A stretch of 64,000 nt of DNA from Fallopia convolvulus. Its lineage: Eukaryota > Streptophyta > Magnoliopsida > Caryophyllales > Polygonaceae. The DNA is taken from NCBI GenBank assembly GCA_964016875.1, contig OZ024728.1:23869328-23933327 (forward strand), written 5' to 3'. Under the pieces are notes generated by a model. It was not told where the DNA came from. It searched no databases and saw nothing but the letters and a program-made list of their open reading frames with translations. Within the stretch, counting starts at the first letter, position 1. Every line of letters begins with the position of its first letter. Shown here one piece after another: positions 45,664 through 56,813 of this stretch. The position numbers and the translations under genes were made by a program.

Positions 45664-46250
45664 TAGTTGTACCCGTTGTACCATGTACGACTATGATTCG
45701 ATATTTTATAGACATTATAAATAGAAAATTAATAAATAAAAATTTAATATAAACTTTAATATAAGTAATTTATTGCTTGTAAAATGTATAATTTTTATAA
45801 TCAAATATTATATTATTCATATTTTATTACTTTCTATGTACATAAATTTAGAGATTATCAAATATTTCAATATTTCTATCAAATATTATATCACCTATTT
45901 TTATTATTTTTAAACATTATAATTATTTATCATTATTTTTATTATTATAAAAGAATATATATATATACATATTCGTGAAAAGATATTATGTTATAAGATA
46001 AAAGATTTTTATACTTATTTTAAAATATTTTAAATTTGTTATCTTTAATTGTATAAGGAAGTTTTCAAAAAATATTGTTATACTAAATAGATATTTGTTT
46101 GATGTTAAAGATAGATTTAAATAGTTAGAGAAGAATTTAATAGAAAAAAAGTTAAAATATTAGAAATAAAAATTAATTTTATAAATATGAGGTGGGACCA
46201 GAATCGTTCTGGTGGCTCGAAAAGGGACAGTTTTAATATATAGTTATAGA
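45664..46250 (-). mobile_element. Non-autonomous Helitron, copy 2, in tandem with copy 1
   Basis: Near-identical to copy 1 at an offset of about 603 bp, head to tail; its terminal CTAG is altered (ATAG on the plus strand) at the junction. The 5' end at 46250 is preceded by the perfect subterminal hairpin CCAGAA-TCG-TTCTGG (46199-46213). Confidence 0.72.
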
Positions 46251-46293
46251 TTTGCATGCATCTTCTGATCCTCTATGGATTGCAGCGCTGATC

Positions 46294-46655
46294 CTCTATT
46301 CCAAAATCTTGTTCCACTTTAGTGTTCCAATTAGCTATATAAATATTAAATTAATGTTAAAAAAATTTTAAAAATTATATTTCTATTATAAACATCTATA
46401 TGCATATGTGTACAAAATTTTATCTTGAAAATCTTATTATAAAATTTTTAATAATTAAGAGAATGATTTTCGTATAAAATATTACCCTTTTATTTTTTTT
46501 AAAATTGTATAATATGATTTTTAAGTTAAAAATTTAAACACATATACATATAATTGTTTTAAATACAAATATAATTTTTAAATTTTTTTTAACATTAATT
46601 TAATATTTATATAGCTAATTGGAACACTAAAGTGGAACAAGATTTTGGAATAGAG
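46294..46655. mobile_element. Foldback/MITE-like element with long inverted repeats (362 bp)
   Basis: The first about 90 bases (starting CTCTATTCCAAAATC) are repeated inverted at the end (GATTTTGGAATAGAG); the whole element could fold into one long hairpin with an AT-rich loop. No clear target duplication. Confidence 0.85.
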
Positions 46656-46757
46656 AATTAGTGCTGGATTGATTCAGGTTAAGTAAGATACTAATTACGA
46701 GCTCTCAATAATTTAAACCATAAACATAAAAATAGAAAGGAATATTAATATTGTTAC

Positions 46758-46998
46758 CTGATTTTTGTACAAACTCATAACCCCTCTTACCGTCAGCTTC
46801 TGCTGCGCTATGTTAGCCGATATATAATTCGCCCCTTTTTCCAAATTCAAAGGAAAGAAAGTAAGTAAATTAAACGTGCTAAACTAATTAAATTCAGAGC
46901 TTGTAAGTTGATTAATTACCGAATTTCGAAGCTATTTTCATGGCTTTATGTGCGAATTCACTATCCGTCATGTTTTGGATCTTGATCACCACCTTCCT
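46758..46998 (-). pseudogene. Heavy-metal-associated (HMA) domain gene fragment, two exons
   Basis: Exon 46920-46998 reads RKVVIKIQNMTDSEFAHKAM, then KIASKF, with acceptor TTTGCAG and donor GTAATT. Exon about 46758-46833 reads GANYISANIAQQKLTVRG and has donor GTAACA. Both match the beta-alpha-beta-beta order of the HMA fold in plant HIPP/metal-binding-like proteins, in the subgroup lacking the CxxC metal pair. No start exon or C-terminal exon was found nearby, so it is a fragment or part of a dispersed gene. Confidence 0.6.
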
Positions 46999-47821
46999 CT
47001 GCAAAAGATTTGGGTAGAAGAATTAGCAAAGAAGAGTTTGAAGAAGTAAAAAGATGGGAGTAAAGATTGAGGATTTTTTTTCACGTTTGGAAAAACTAAG
47101 TTGGTTGGGGCATTGATGGAGCTAGCTAGTAGCTAGCAATTGAATAGGAGATTGGAGTTTTCTTTGTGTGCATACAATGAAATGCTTTGTGAGTTTGACG
47201 TGTGGATTTGAATCTATATTAAGAGATGGATATGTAGGTGTTGGTTGTTAGGTGAGAGCATTTAAATGCTTTGTGAGTTTGACATGTGGATTTGAATATG
47301 TAGGTGTTGGTTGTTAGGTGAGAGCATTTAAATATTGTTCCTCTTCTTTTTCTATCAGGTTTCCAAACAGGCAAACTAACACGACTAAACTAAATTATAT
47401 ACTAAAACATGATTCGGGTATTTTACGCATGAATTAAAGTCACATGAGCTCAAACCAAGACTACTACCCCAGACGTAGCATAAAATTGATCAGCCAGGCG
47501 ACCCGAATGTTGATCTACAACCAGAACAAGAACAGAGGGAGGGGCGGGGCTGTCACCGGTGATACGCAGAAATTGACTAGAAGCGATTCCGGCCTGCAAC
47601 AATGGTGGAGATGAAGAGCCGCGATTATCGAAAAAAAAATCAACGAGAAGTCCCCGATCACAGGTCTGGCGGCAGCACTGGAAGGGCGAGCTAGAGAAGA
47701 GCTCAGGAAAAGAAACGAAGACCTCCTTTGGCTGGCAGAAATAAGGAAAAGAAGGAAGGGAAGAGAGTATAAAAAGAGAAATGAAAGTATATACTCCGTA
47801 TAAGAAAAAGTTTTGGACTGG
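46999..47821. other. Intergenic, no gene seen (includes duplicated 84-bp unit)
   Basis: Could include the 5' flank of the HMA fragment. 47515-47780 is locally GC-richer, with a long minus-strand frame of low-complexity Leu/Ser composition that I do not consider a gene. Confidence 0.4.
47181..47332 (+). repeat. Tandem duplication, 84 bp and 68 bp units
   Basis: AATGCTTTGTGAGTTTGAC to GAGAGCATTTAA occurs twice; the second unit lacks 16 internal bases. Lies upstream of the HMA fragment in its own sense. Confidence 0.88.
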
Positions 47822-47925
47822 CCTTCGGGCATCTAGTCAATTGGTTAAATTTCCAAGGATAGTACCTAGAGGTTATTGGTTCGCCTCTCGTGGACAGTGC
47901 TCTTTACAAAAAAAAAAAAAAAAAA
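47822..47925 (+). mobile_element. Possible tRNA-derived SINE
   Basis: A-box-like TAGTCAATTGG (about 47833) and B-box-like GGTTCGCCTC (about 47879), some 45 bases apart, followed by an A-rich tail (47909-47925). Short and without a proven target duplication. Confidence 0.3.
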
Positions 47926-48099
47926 GTTTCGGACTTTCCTTTTTTTGTATTTTTTTTAAGGATTGGGTTGATCCAACAAACAATATGCCGGTTAATGGCC
48001 TTTTAATTTCGGGCTTTTGAATTTTGTTGGGCTTTAAATTTGGTCAAAAATCGGCATTCAAGAATAAAATTTTAAAAGAAGAATAAAAATGACCAGAAA

Positions 48100-48876
48100 G
48101 GTTGGAAAACTTGAACTGGATTACTATCGAGGTTTTCAGGAAATCCGGGTATTACAATAAAAGTGGTATTGCTAACAAATGTTTTGATCCATATAGTAAG
48201 TATTTTGAGAAGCCACCACCACTTCAGCTAAATTGGTTTCATCATATACCTTCTCATGAAAATAGTGCTCATACTTCTTATAAGATGAAACGGTTTTTAA
48301 ATGGTATATTATTCACTTTCAATTTATCATTGTGCTATTTATGTTTTTGTGAGATATGTTCATAAGATTTGGATAGGTTGTTAAGGGCATTGATGATATT
48401 CGATCTTGTGAATTCATGCTAAGAGTCAAGTCATCGACGTTAAACAAAGCGCTTCTTCGGAGGCAACCCATGCCAAGATGAGTAGTTTTAGTGGTATTTT
48501 TCTAGTATTAATTTGTAGGTGCCAAGAAGTCTTTATGTTCATTCGAGTGGCAACCCCAACCACCTCCTCTAAAAGACTAGTTGATATTGTGATTTGTGAG
48601 TGTTTCGCTTTCTTATCTTTATTTTATACATTGGGGAACAATGTATATTTAAGCATAGGAGAGGGTAACATTTGCATGTTAGTGTTGAATTGCATTGCAT
48701 AAAGTATACTATTTGCATTTAGCTGCATGTTTAAAAAAAAATTCAATTGCATTGCATAAAAAATTTTGCATTTAGTTGGGGTGCATCATCATGCTCATTG
48801 GCTTTTATACACTACCTTTGAGATGGATTTAGTCCTTATATCAATTTTGGTGCGTTCTAACTAAATTTGATTATCG
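48100..48876 (+). mobile_element. Remnant of an E-like gag-only retroelement
   Basis: 48165-48365 encodes FDPYSKYF, then IPSHEN and LNGILFTFNLSLCYL, matching the C-terminal end of the element E frame (22437-22610). Downstream, AAGCGCTTCTTCGGAGGC (48448-48465) matches 22695-22712. No LTRs are recognised. The match ends near 48720; 48720-48876 is AT-rich. Confidence 0.65.
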
Positions 48877-49057
48877 ATTTTTCTAACCTATGCCCCAAGG
48901 ACATAGGTTAAGCTCCTTAAAATGGTAATATTTTGTAAGTCTTAATTTATTTAGGAATAATTAGTTTTTTAAAAGGGTTCATTAGTTTTCTAATAGGGTT
49001 TTAATTCCCTTATATAGTATGTTTAACATATGCCCTTAGGGCATAGGTTAGAAAAAT
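48877..49057. mobile_element. MITE with about 32-bp inverted ends (181 bp)
   Basis: ATTTTTCTAACCTATGCCCC at the left is repeated inverted at the right (GGGCATAGGTTAGAAAAAT). The sequence around it has a related copy at about 57700-57850 that lacks this insert. Confidence 0.78.
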
Positions 49058-50080
49058 TATTCAATTAATATTTTCACATATTTAAATTTCAGTTTTTCTT
49101 GGGTTTATTGGGCGTACCCCCTTTCCCTTGGGCATGGGTACCTCATCTTGACCCTCAGATTCCGCCGTAGCAGAGACTCACTACGTCAATGATGATGATT
49201 TGCGTAAAAAATCTTAAATTTTGAAAAATTACCAAAAATATCATGCATTTACGATTGTCATATTTCCCTAAACAAAGAAATCACTTGTCCTCTAAAATAT
49301 TTGAGGATAATTTTTTCCCTTTAACTTGCCTTGATTGCTTGAAGCTTGATAATGTTCAGATCCTTTAAGAGCATGTTAGATAATTTGATTGAGCATATAT
49401 CATATAAGATTTTTTATTAGTTACCTAAACTGAAATTTGATAAAAAATTTAAATTATGTTTTTAATTGTGCTTTTGGTCTATTTATGTAAACATAATTAT
49501 TTTTTTAAAATAAAGTTTTTATTTAAAAAATGATGAAAATTAATACTATCTTTGTCTTTTTTATCTATTTATGTAAAAGATTCAAAATTTTGAATTTTGA
49601 TAAAAATGTGATAAATATTATATTCTATTTTTGTCTATTTATGTAAATTTAAAATATTATTTTTTTTTTATAAAAAATGAATATTTAATCAATTTTTTAT
49701 CTTTTATGCAATATATTTTTAAAAAATGAACTTAAGAAAATCAACTAGTCCTATATAATCCTAATAATCTTAAAGATAAATTATCAAACTCAATCTTATT
49801 AATCTTTACTAAACTTTTGAAATGGTTAAATGTTGATAGTATATATCTCATTTTATTATTCTTCCTCCATCTAAATAATATAAATAATATATTTACTGTA
49901 CCAATTTTTAAGTGAATAAAATTAAATTCTAAATAATAAGTAATGCAAACAACAAAGATATATTTATTTAAAGTTCATCAATTATTAACCATGTACTAAA
50001 AACAATATTTAATAGTTTTTAGGGAAATCATACATGATGTTTTGAATAAAGGAGCGTTATTGTATATAAACTTGATTTAT
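49058..50080. other. AT-rich DNA, no gene seen
   Basis: The first 150 bp match 57760-57850. The rest is AT-rich with no credible frame or repeat border, up to the LINE target duplication. Confidence 0.6.
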
Positions 50081-50134
50081 AAAAAGATCTTTTTATATTT
50101 TTTTTTTTATAAGTAAAGAGGTTAGGGTGGTCGC

Positions 50135-53100
50135 TTAGCAGTAATGCGACCTCCCTAGAGCATCCTGAAGGATGAGGTTCTGAAGAACCGAATCAGCTGT
50201 AAGAGGGACGGAAGAGACACGACGAAACGAAACAGCAATGTAGTCCGCCACTGAATTGCACTCCCGAGTGACATGGGCAATACTCCAGCACTAGAAACGG
50301 GCAAGAAGACAGTGGATATCAGCACGTAGCATCTCGATCTCCCAAGGACAGCGCCAGTCACCAAGAACGGCCTTGACTAGCTGAAGATTGTCGCCTTCGA
50401 TCTGGAGGTGGGAAATACCACGTCTGGTGGCCTCAATTAGTCCCTGTCGTAAGGCGATGGTCTCGGACATAAGCACAGACTGTCGACCAATCAGTCCTCC
50501 GTCATAATGGATGGGGTCTCCGCTGCAATCCCTGAGGACAAACCCGAACGACGCCATCCCATCTGCATTAACTGCACCATCAAAATTAAGTTTAGTAAAA
50601 TTAGTTGTGGGCTTTTTCCATTTACCGCGATTTCGAATGTTCTTCGCGATTTGATTGATGGGTGGTGGGTTAGGGGCACCATTCTTTTTAGTGTTTTGCC
50701 AATCCATTATTTGATTGCGAATAAAATCACATAGTTTTTCATGTTGGCCTGTTTGGTAGGAGTCGGTAGGTTCAAAAACAGCCTTGTTTCTGAAGAACCA
50801 TATACTCCACCAGGAAAAAATGAGGTTTTCCAGTTCAGAGTTGGATGACAACGCCCTTATCTCATCAAGAATCTGAACAGGTTTTTTCTCCTCTGGTTTG
50901 ACTTGGTTGATAATCCAAGCTAGTTTAGGGTTGATTGTGTTAAGGGTAGTTTTGGTACGAATGCATTCTAGCATAATATGATTGATATACTCATTAGGTT
51001 TATCGCACGCAACACACCCCTGGACAACACTAATGTGGTTGTCGGCGAGACGACATTTCGTGGGCAGACCGTTTCGAGCAATCTTCCAAATAAAATTTTT
51101 CATTTTTGGTGGGATATTTAGCTTACATATCCAGTTTAAATTAATTTGGGGTTCTCCCTTATTACTATGAATCCACTGCATAGTCGAATGGGTGGAGTAC
51201 CAGCCGTTCTTGCTTGGTTGCCAGTAAAGCCTGTCAGGGATTTTGTTCCGCAGGGTAATAATTTGGGTTACTCGCTGGATGTCGTCTGACGACAACACTT
51301 GTTTAAGTTTTTCGACATTCCAGGAGTTGTCCTCAAGGAGGAATTCCTCCACGAGGACCTCGCTATTCGTATTGTGCACGATGTTTCCTTTTGGGGTCAA
51401 ACACCCGGATCCAATTCAGTTGTCTTTCCAGAACCGGACCGTTTTACCATCACCGATCTGCCAGATGAGCCCTTTGAGGAAGAGGTCTTTGAGGCTCATT
51501 AGCTTGGCCCATTCCCATGATGTATTCTGTTTTTTTTTGTAGTTAAACAGTCCATCGGATTTTAGGTATTTTTCCGTGATTATACGTACCCAGATGTTTT
51601 CTGGTTCTGCTAGGATTTTCCAGAGGAGTTTCATTTGGAGAGCTTGATTCATCTCTTCCGCCTTTACTATCCCCAGCCCACCACGGGACGGCGGCTGACA
51701 GATAGAATTCCAGCTTATTAGTGGTTTATAGTTACTTTCCTTATTCCAAAAGAAATTTTTGTTTATTTGGTCAAGTTCCTTAAGGGTAGTTTTTGGAAGG
51801 AGGAAAGATTGCATAAGGTAATTTGGTTGTGCTGAGAGGTTAGCCTGAATCAAGGTTTTCCGACCCTCTTGGGAAAGGGAGTTAGCTTTCCATTTGGAGA
51901 GCTTAGATCTCGTTTTGAGGGTTAATGGTTTAAAAGTGTTTTTAGTGACTCTGCCATTGATTATTAGGCATCTGAGATACTTATCCAATGCGACGGTATT
52001 GGTGATCTCGAGTATTTGTTTGATCTGATTACACGTGTTGTGGTTTGTGTTTTTAGTCACCTGGAACGCGGTTTTATGGAAGTTAACTTTTTGGCCAGAG
52101 ATTTGGCAATAATCGTCGATTATGTTTTTGATTCTTTTACAAGGTTGGCTTTTGGCCTTTGCAAAGATGATGATGTCGTCAGCAAACGCTAGGAACGGGA
52201 TTTTTGTCCCATTACGTGAAACTTGAATACCAATTCCACTTTTTGGGTTGGTGCTTTCCATGTGAAGTTGTCTCGCGAGAACCTCAGCTGCTATAATAAA
52301 CAGGTATGGTGACAAAGGGTCACCCTGTCTTAGTCCTCTTTGAGGAAAGAATTGGTCCGTTGGTCCATTGTTGACAAGGACTGAGAATGATACGGTTTCT
52401 ACGCATTCTCGGATCCATCTCAAGAATTTGGCATTAAACCCGAACTTGTTAAGTACGGACACCAGGAATTCCCAGCTTACGCGATCGTAAGCTTTTTCCA
52501 TATCAAGTTTGATTGCAATCCATCCATCATTCCCTTTTTTGTTACGGAAAGAATGGAAAATCTCGTGAGCAATGAGAGTGTTATCATGGATGCTCCGTTT
52601 TTGGACAAAAGCTCCTTGCATAGGGTGGATAATTTTTTCCAACAAAACTTTTAAGCGGTTTGTAAGTATTTTAGAGATAACTTTGTAGATAGTGTTGCAC
52701 AGGCTTATAGGCCTATAGTGATTCGTGGAGTTGGGGTTTTCACATTTAGGGAGAAGAGTGATGAACGTGTGATTAATCTGTTTGAGCAGTTTCCCTGAGT
52801 GGAAGAAGCTTTTCACTGCTTTAATGACGTCGGGTCCGACGACATGCCAGTACTTTTTGTAAAAGCATGCTGGCATTCCATCAGGACCCGGGGATTTATC
52901 TTCCCCAATATCAAACACGGCCTTCTTAATTTCCGCGTTCGTCACAGGTTTAGTTAGCTCAACATTATCATTTTCTATTATTTCTTGTTGGATTGTTTGG
53001 GTCATATACCGGAGTTTTTCATGATTAATTTCTATTGCCCGGAAACGGTTTTGAAAGTCCCGTTTGATTTCTGTTTTAATATTTTCTAACCCGATGATCT

Positions 53101-54283
53101 GGGTACCATCTGTTTTTCGTATCTCTTTAATAATGGTCCTGTTTCTCCTTCCATTAGCAATTCTATGAAAGTATTTGGTATTCTTATCATTAAGTTTAAT
53201 GTGGGTGTTTTTTGCCCTTTGTTTCCAATACGAGTGTTGGAATTGAATAAGGCATGTCCGTTTTTTGGACAATCTATCTTGTTTTTGGATTAGTTGTAGG
53301 TTTTGATTTTCTATTATGTCTTTTTGAAGAGTGAGGATTTCTTCATCTATTCTTTTGATTTGTTCAAAAATGTTACCGAATGTGTGTTTATTCCATTCTT
53401 TCGCTTTAACTTTGAGCAATTGTGTTTTTTTTAATGAGGTTAAACATGTAAGAACCTCTCGCGTTATACCGCCACGCCTGTTTGATGACATTTTGGAAGT
53501 CTCTCCTTTCAGTCCACATCATCTCGAATTTGAATGGTTGAGCTTTGAACGGGTTGCTCGTTGGTAGTTCGCAAGAAATTGGGCAATGGTCTGATGATGA
53601 GAATACGTGGTTTTTTGTAGCAATGGCAGGATACCATTGAATAACTTGATCACTAACTAGAGTACGATCCAGTTTCTCAAAAATTGTATTTTCTAAGTTC
53701 TTCGATTTTCTCCAAGTGAATTTATTCCCAATGGTGGGAATGTCACATACATCACATTCGTTCTTAAAATTTAGAAGTCGTTCAAAGCGAGAGGGGTTCG
53801 GAGTAGCGCCTCCGAGTTTCTCGTCAGGGTGTTGGATTTCGTTGAGGTCACCCATGATGATACACGGGAGGTTTTGAGATTTAATAAATTCACTGAGTTT
53901 CCTCCAAAATTGCTCTTTATCCTGTACCCTCGGGGGGGGGGGGGGGGGGCGTAAGCGAAAATGATCATCATCTCATTTAATGTTTTAAGGTTCGTAGAAT
54001 GGAACCCGATGAACCTATCATCTTTGTGTGCAGTTTTTAGAGTTTCGTTTGACAATTGATATCCCTTCCACAGGATGCAAAGGCCGCCAGCAAGGCCGGA
54101 GGCCGGGATAAATTCTAGGGAGTCAAACCCTGATTTTTGCCAAACTTTACTGTCTGGTGGGTCTTTCGCTTTTGTTTCAATGAGGGCAATAAGGTTAATA
54201 TTTTCCAGGCGGCATAACGAATTAATTTCAGTCCAAAAAGACTTTCGTTTAATGCCCCTACAATTCCATAAGCACACTTTCAT
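50135..54283 (-). pseudogene. LINE ORF2: endonuclease, RT, RNase H (element G1)
   Basis: APE-type endonuclease starts MKVCLWNCRGIKRKSFW at 54283, with IALIETKA, MGDLNEI and SSDHCPIS motifs. RT follows (DKSPGPDGMPACFYKKYW, RPISLCNTIYK, QRGLRQGDPLSPYLF and the FADDIIIFAK catalytic box at about 52157-52186). A zf-RVT segment (NIPPKMKNFIWKIARNGLPT) and a C-terminal RNase H (LNFDGAVNADGMASFGFVLR) complete the plant L1 layout. Breaks: a G18 run at 53932-53949, a one-base shift in an A8 run near 53430, TGA in place of a Trp codon at 51416-51418, and TAG near 50290. The final stop is TAA at 50135-50137. Confidence 0.92.
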
Positions 54284-56096
54284 AATAAACCTGATTTGGA
54301 GTGGTTTTTGGCCAATTTGATATCGGGTGGGGCCCAAATGGATTGTAGGATTAGGACGCTTTTCGACATTTTGTATCCGTGTTCAGAGTTGTCAAAACCG
54401 GCCAAAGCATGATTTGAATTGAAACACATGGATTCAGAACCGAGTAAATTAGAAGTGACGTCCATGCACAATTTTGATTGGGTTGGATTCTTGAATCCAG
54501 TCGCCATGTCCTGGTTATAAATGTTATTAATTATTTTTCTTTTTGAGTTGTGAGTGATTACCCTGCTTAATCTGGTAGAGGCCAAATTAAGTAGAGGCCA
54601 CTTGATTGCATAGTCTATGCAAAAGGCGGGTTTTCCGCAAGAGATTTCGACGGGTTTTCCGCAAGGGATTTCGATTTTAATATGTGAGTGTAAACCCAGT
54701 AGTAGAGTTGAGGAAGAAATAGGTTTAGAATAGCCCAAAAAAGAAAAAAGAACACGATAGGTGTATTCATTGTTCTTTACAAAAACCGAAAGTTTAATGT
54801 AGGATTGAAGCACATTATATCGATTTTTTCGACAAGTGTTGCCGTTGTAGGCTGATAGTCCAGGGGGTCTCCCTTTTTTTCCATAGCTGTTGTTGTAATA
54901 TTAATCGTTGCTTCCAAAGAGTCCTGCAATAGCAAAAACAGCGGGACAACAAAGAACAGATTACTTGTGGACATATTGTTGTAGAACATTTTGCAAAGTT
55001 TGACATTATAGGTAAGGATTATCAAAAAGGTTTGAAACAAGTGGCTTCTGCAGGTAATTATTTGAGATAGTTGCCATTGGTTTTCCATTGCAGTTTTTGG
55101 TGTTATTTTGTTAGTTGGGTCCGCCACTTCCTGCAACAAAAAATGCAACAAACAAACAATAGATAAGTTATCAAGGGTGAAAGCAAGTACGCAACAAGCA
55201 TTAGGTGAAATAGAAACCCCCTGTAAACAAGCGAGTCGACTAGGCTTCAGTGTTACTGTTGGCTCCTTTTTCTTAGCAATATGCATCAGCAGGATTAGCA
55301 AGAGAGCAAAAGGCCAGTTGCTTTTGAGCATGGTGTAGTTTATTGTTTTGATTGAATTCTTTTTATAGGCATCGATCCCTTTACAAGTTTGATTCAATTT
55401 GTAAGGAGTTTTATGTCTCCTGGAGTTTGTTTTTTCCAAACTACACTTGGCAGTGTAAAGCTCCAGAACAGGGGCTGGAGTAATTTGTGAGTACAAGCAA
55501 TTGTGATAGCTCGGTATAACAAAATGCAAAAAACACTTCGTAACAAGGGTGTAAGTTAGCCACGGTCGTAGGAAGCAAGATGCATAACAGAAACTCGCAG
55601 AGAAAGCAAGGCACACAAAGCACGAAAGTCTAAAAGAGCTTATGTGAACCGGTTCTCTATGGAGCGTGTTGTTTTGTTTGCTTACGGAGATCAAAGGGTT
55701 ACACAGGTTTGTCAAAGTAGGACTCCAACACCTGTAAAGGGTTTTAGCAATGAACTTTGAGTTCACAGAGATAGCGACCACATCAGCTATGTTTATTGGG
55801 TTGGGTTGTTCACAACCCCATTTGATCTTAGAGGCAGTATTTAAGTTAGATATTATATTGGATGCTAGTTGAGACTTTACTTTCAAAAAAGACTCCAGAT
55901 TAAGCAGGTTATTAACAATGAAAGGTAGACCACGGGAAAAGACCAAGAAGCAGGACTTCCTAGGCCAACAGAGCAGCTCCAAAGCCAGATTAGAAGGGAG
56001 AGGGAAAAGGTTAGGTAGTACCAGATTAGGAGAAGCATTACAGGATATAGACTGGAGAGAGGAGAAGCGCCAATCGACAACGAGGGGAGAGAACAC
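54284..56096 (-). CDS. Unrecognised 439-codon frame at the LINE ORF1 position
   Basis: Open from 56096 to 54777, overlapping by 37 bases a second frame (54813-54280) that leads into ORF2. Plant L1 ORF1 normally shows a DUF4283 domain and a CCHC knuckle; neither is seen. The frame is rich in Leu, Ser, Cys and Asn, with hydrophobic stretches (PFALLLILLMHIA, NLFFVVPLFLLLQD) and two similar segments, each starting LLQ and reaching TAME near 55090-55130 and 54890-54930. It may be a chance frame, a diverged ORF1 or captured DNA. I do not recognise it. Confidence 0.3.
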
Positions 56097-56260
56097 GCTG
56101 GACGGGATCGCCTAGAACCCACAACACCACCTCCGCCGCAGAGAAACGACCCCCATCCCAGCAATCCAACGACCACGTCCAATCCACAACACCAATTCAA
56201 AGACGCATCGCCGGCTCCACCGAGAACCATTGCCTCTACGATTGAATCGCCCCGAAAGAT

Positions 56261-56785
56261 TTAATTGTGCAAGATTTGAAGGACTCGCAAGCCTGATTTT
56301 CGTCCACCACAGACCGTATGCGGGTGGTAGGATGCGTTAATTGTGCAAGATTTGAAGGACTCGCAAGCCATATTTATAGCCCAGTCCACACACGAGCGTA
56401 AATGGAGGAGCGAAGGGAACGACCTCCTCGCCGACAGCACGCACAAGACAAGAAGAGCCATTTCATGGCCACCTAGGACCATTGAGGGTAGGAGGAGCCA
56501 TTGAAACCTCCGATAGACAGAGGGGGCGATGGGATTGAGAGGCTTACTTTGCCGGATTTTGGTCGAAAGCGAAGTGATCTCGATTTTTTCCTTCGTTTGG
56601 GTGTTGAGATTGACCAGGTTAGTGGTGATGGACTTGTCGGAGACGGAGGAATCTGAGGGCGGCTGCCATGGTGCGCTAGGGTTAGGGACGGGATGAAGTG
56701 GGGGGATTGGGCGCGTGAGGCGCGTTCTCCTGTATCTTTTGGGGGTTTTCATTTGTACGAGCGTATAACGTATTGATTTCCACAT
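56261..56785 (-). CDS. Short 5' frame of LINE G1
   Basis: 174 codons starting 10 bases inside the element (MWKSIRYTLVQMKTPKRY). The N-terminus is basic and Pro-rich (RRTRLTRPIPPLHPVPNPS), like the start of some plant L1 ORF1 proteins, then loses resemblance. It covers a 33-bp direct repeat (56261-56293 and 56337-56369). Could be a truncated ORF1 start. Confidence 0.35.
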   Translation of the reverse strand: MWKSIRYTLVQMKTPKRYRRTRLTRPIPPLHPVPNPSAPWQPPSDSSVSDKSITTNLVNLNTQTKEKIEITSLSTKIRQSKPLNPIAPSVYRRFQWLLLPSMVLGGHEMALLVLCVLSARRSFPSLLHLRSCVDWAINMACESFKSCTINASYHPHTVCGGRKSGLRVLQILHN

Positions 56786-56813
56786 TGCTCATAAAAAAAA
56801 GATCTTTTTATAT

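Larger units (their letters stand above)
50099..56795 (-). mobile_element. L1-type LINE G1, full length with target duplication
   Basis: Flanked by an 18-bp direct repeat AAAAAGATCTTTTTATAT (50081-50098 and 56796-56813). The element reads right to left and ends in a poly-A tail (T run 50097-50108 on the plus strand). It encodes endonuclease, RT, a CCHC-like zf-RVT region and RNase H in one ORF2, all damaged. The 5' 2.5 kb holds an unusual ORF1 position. The intact duplication and tail show it is one target-primed insertion, not truncated. Confidence 0.93.

Noticed and set aside
47515..47832. 105-codon minus-strand frame
   Set aside because: Low-complexity Leu/Ser composition without motifs or conservation; more likely untranslated DNA.
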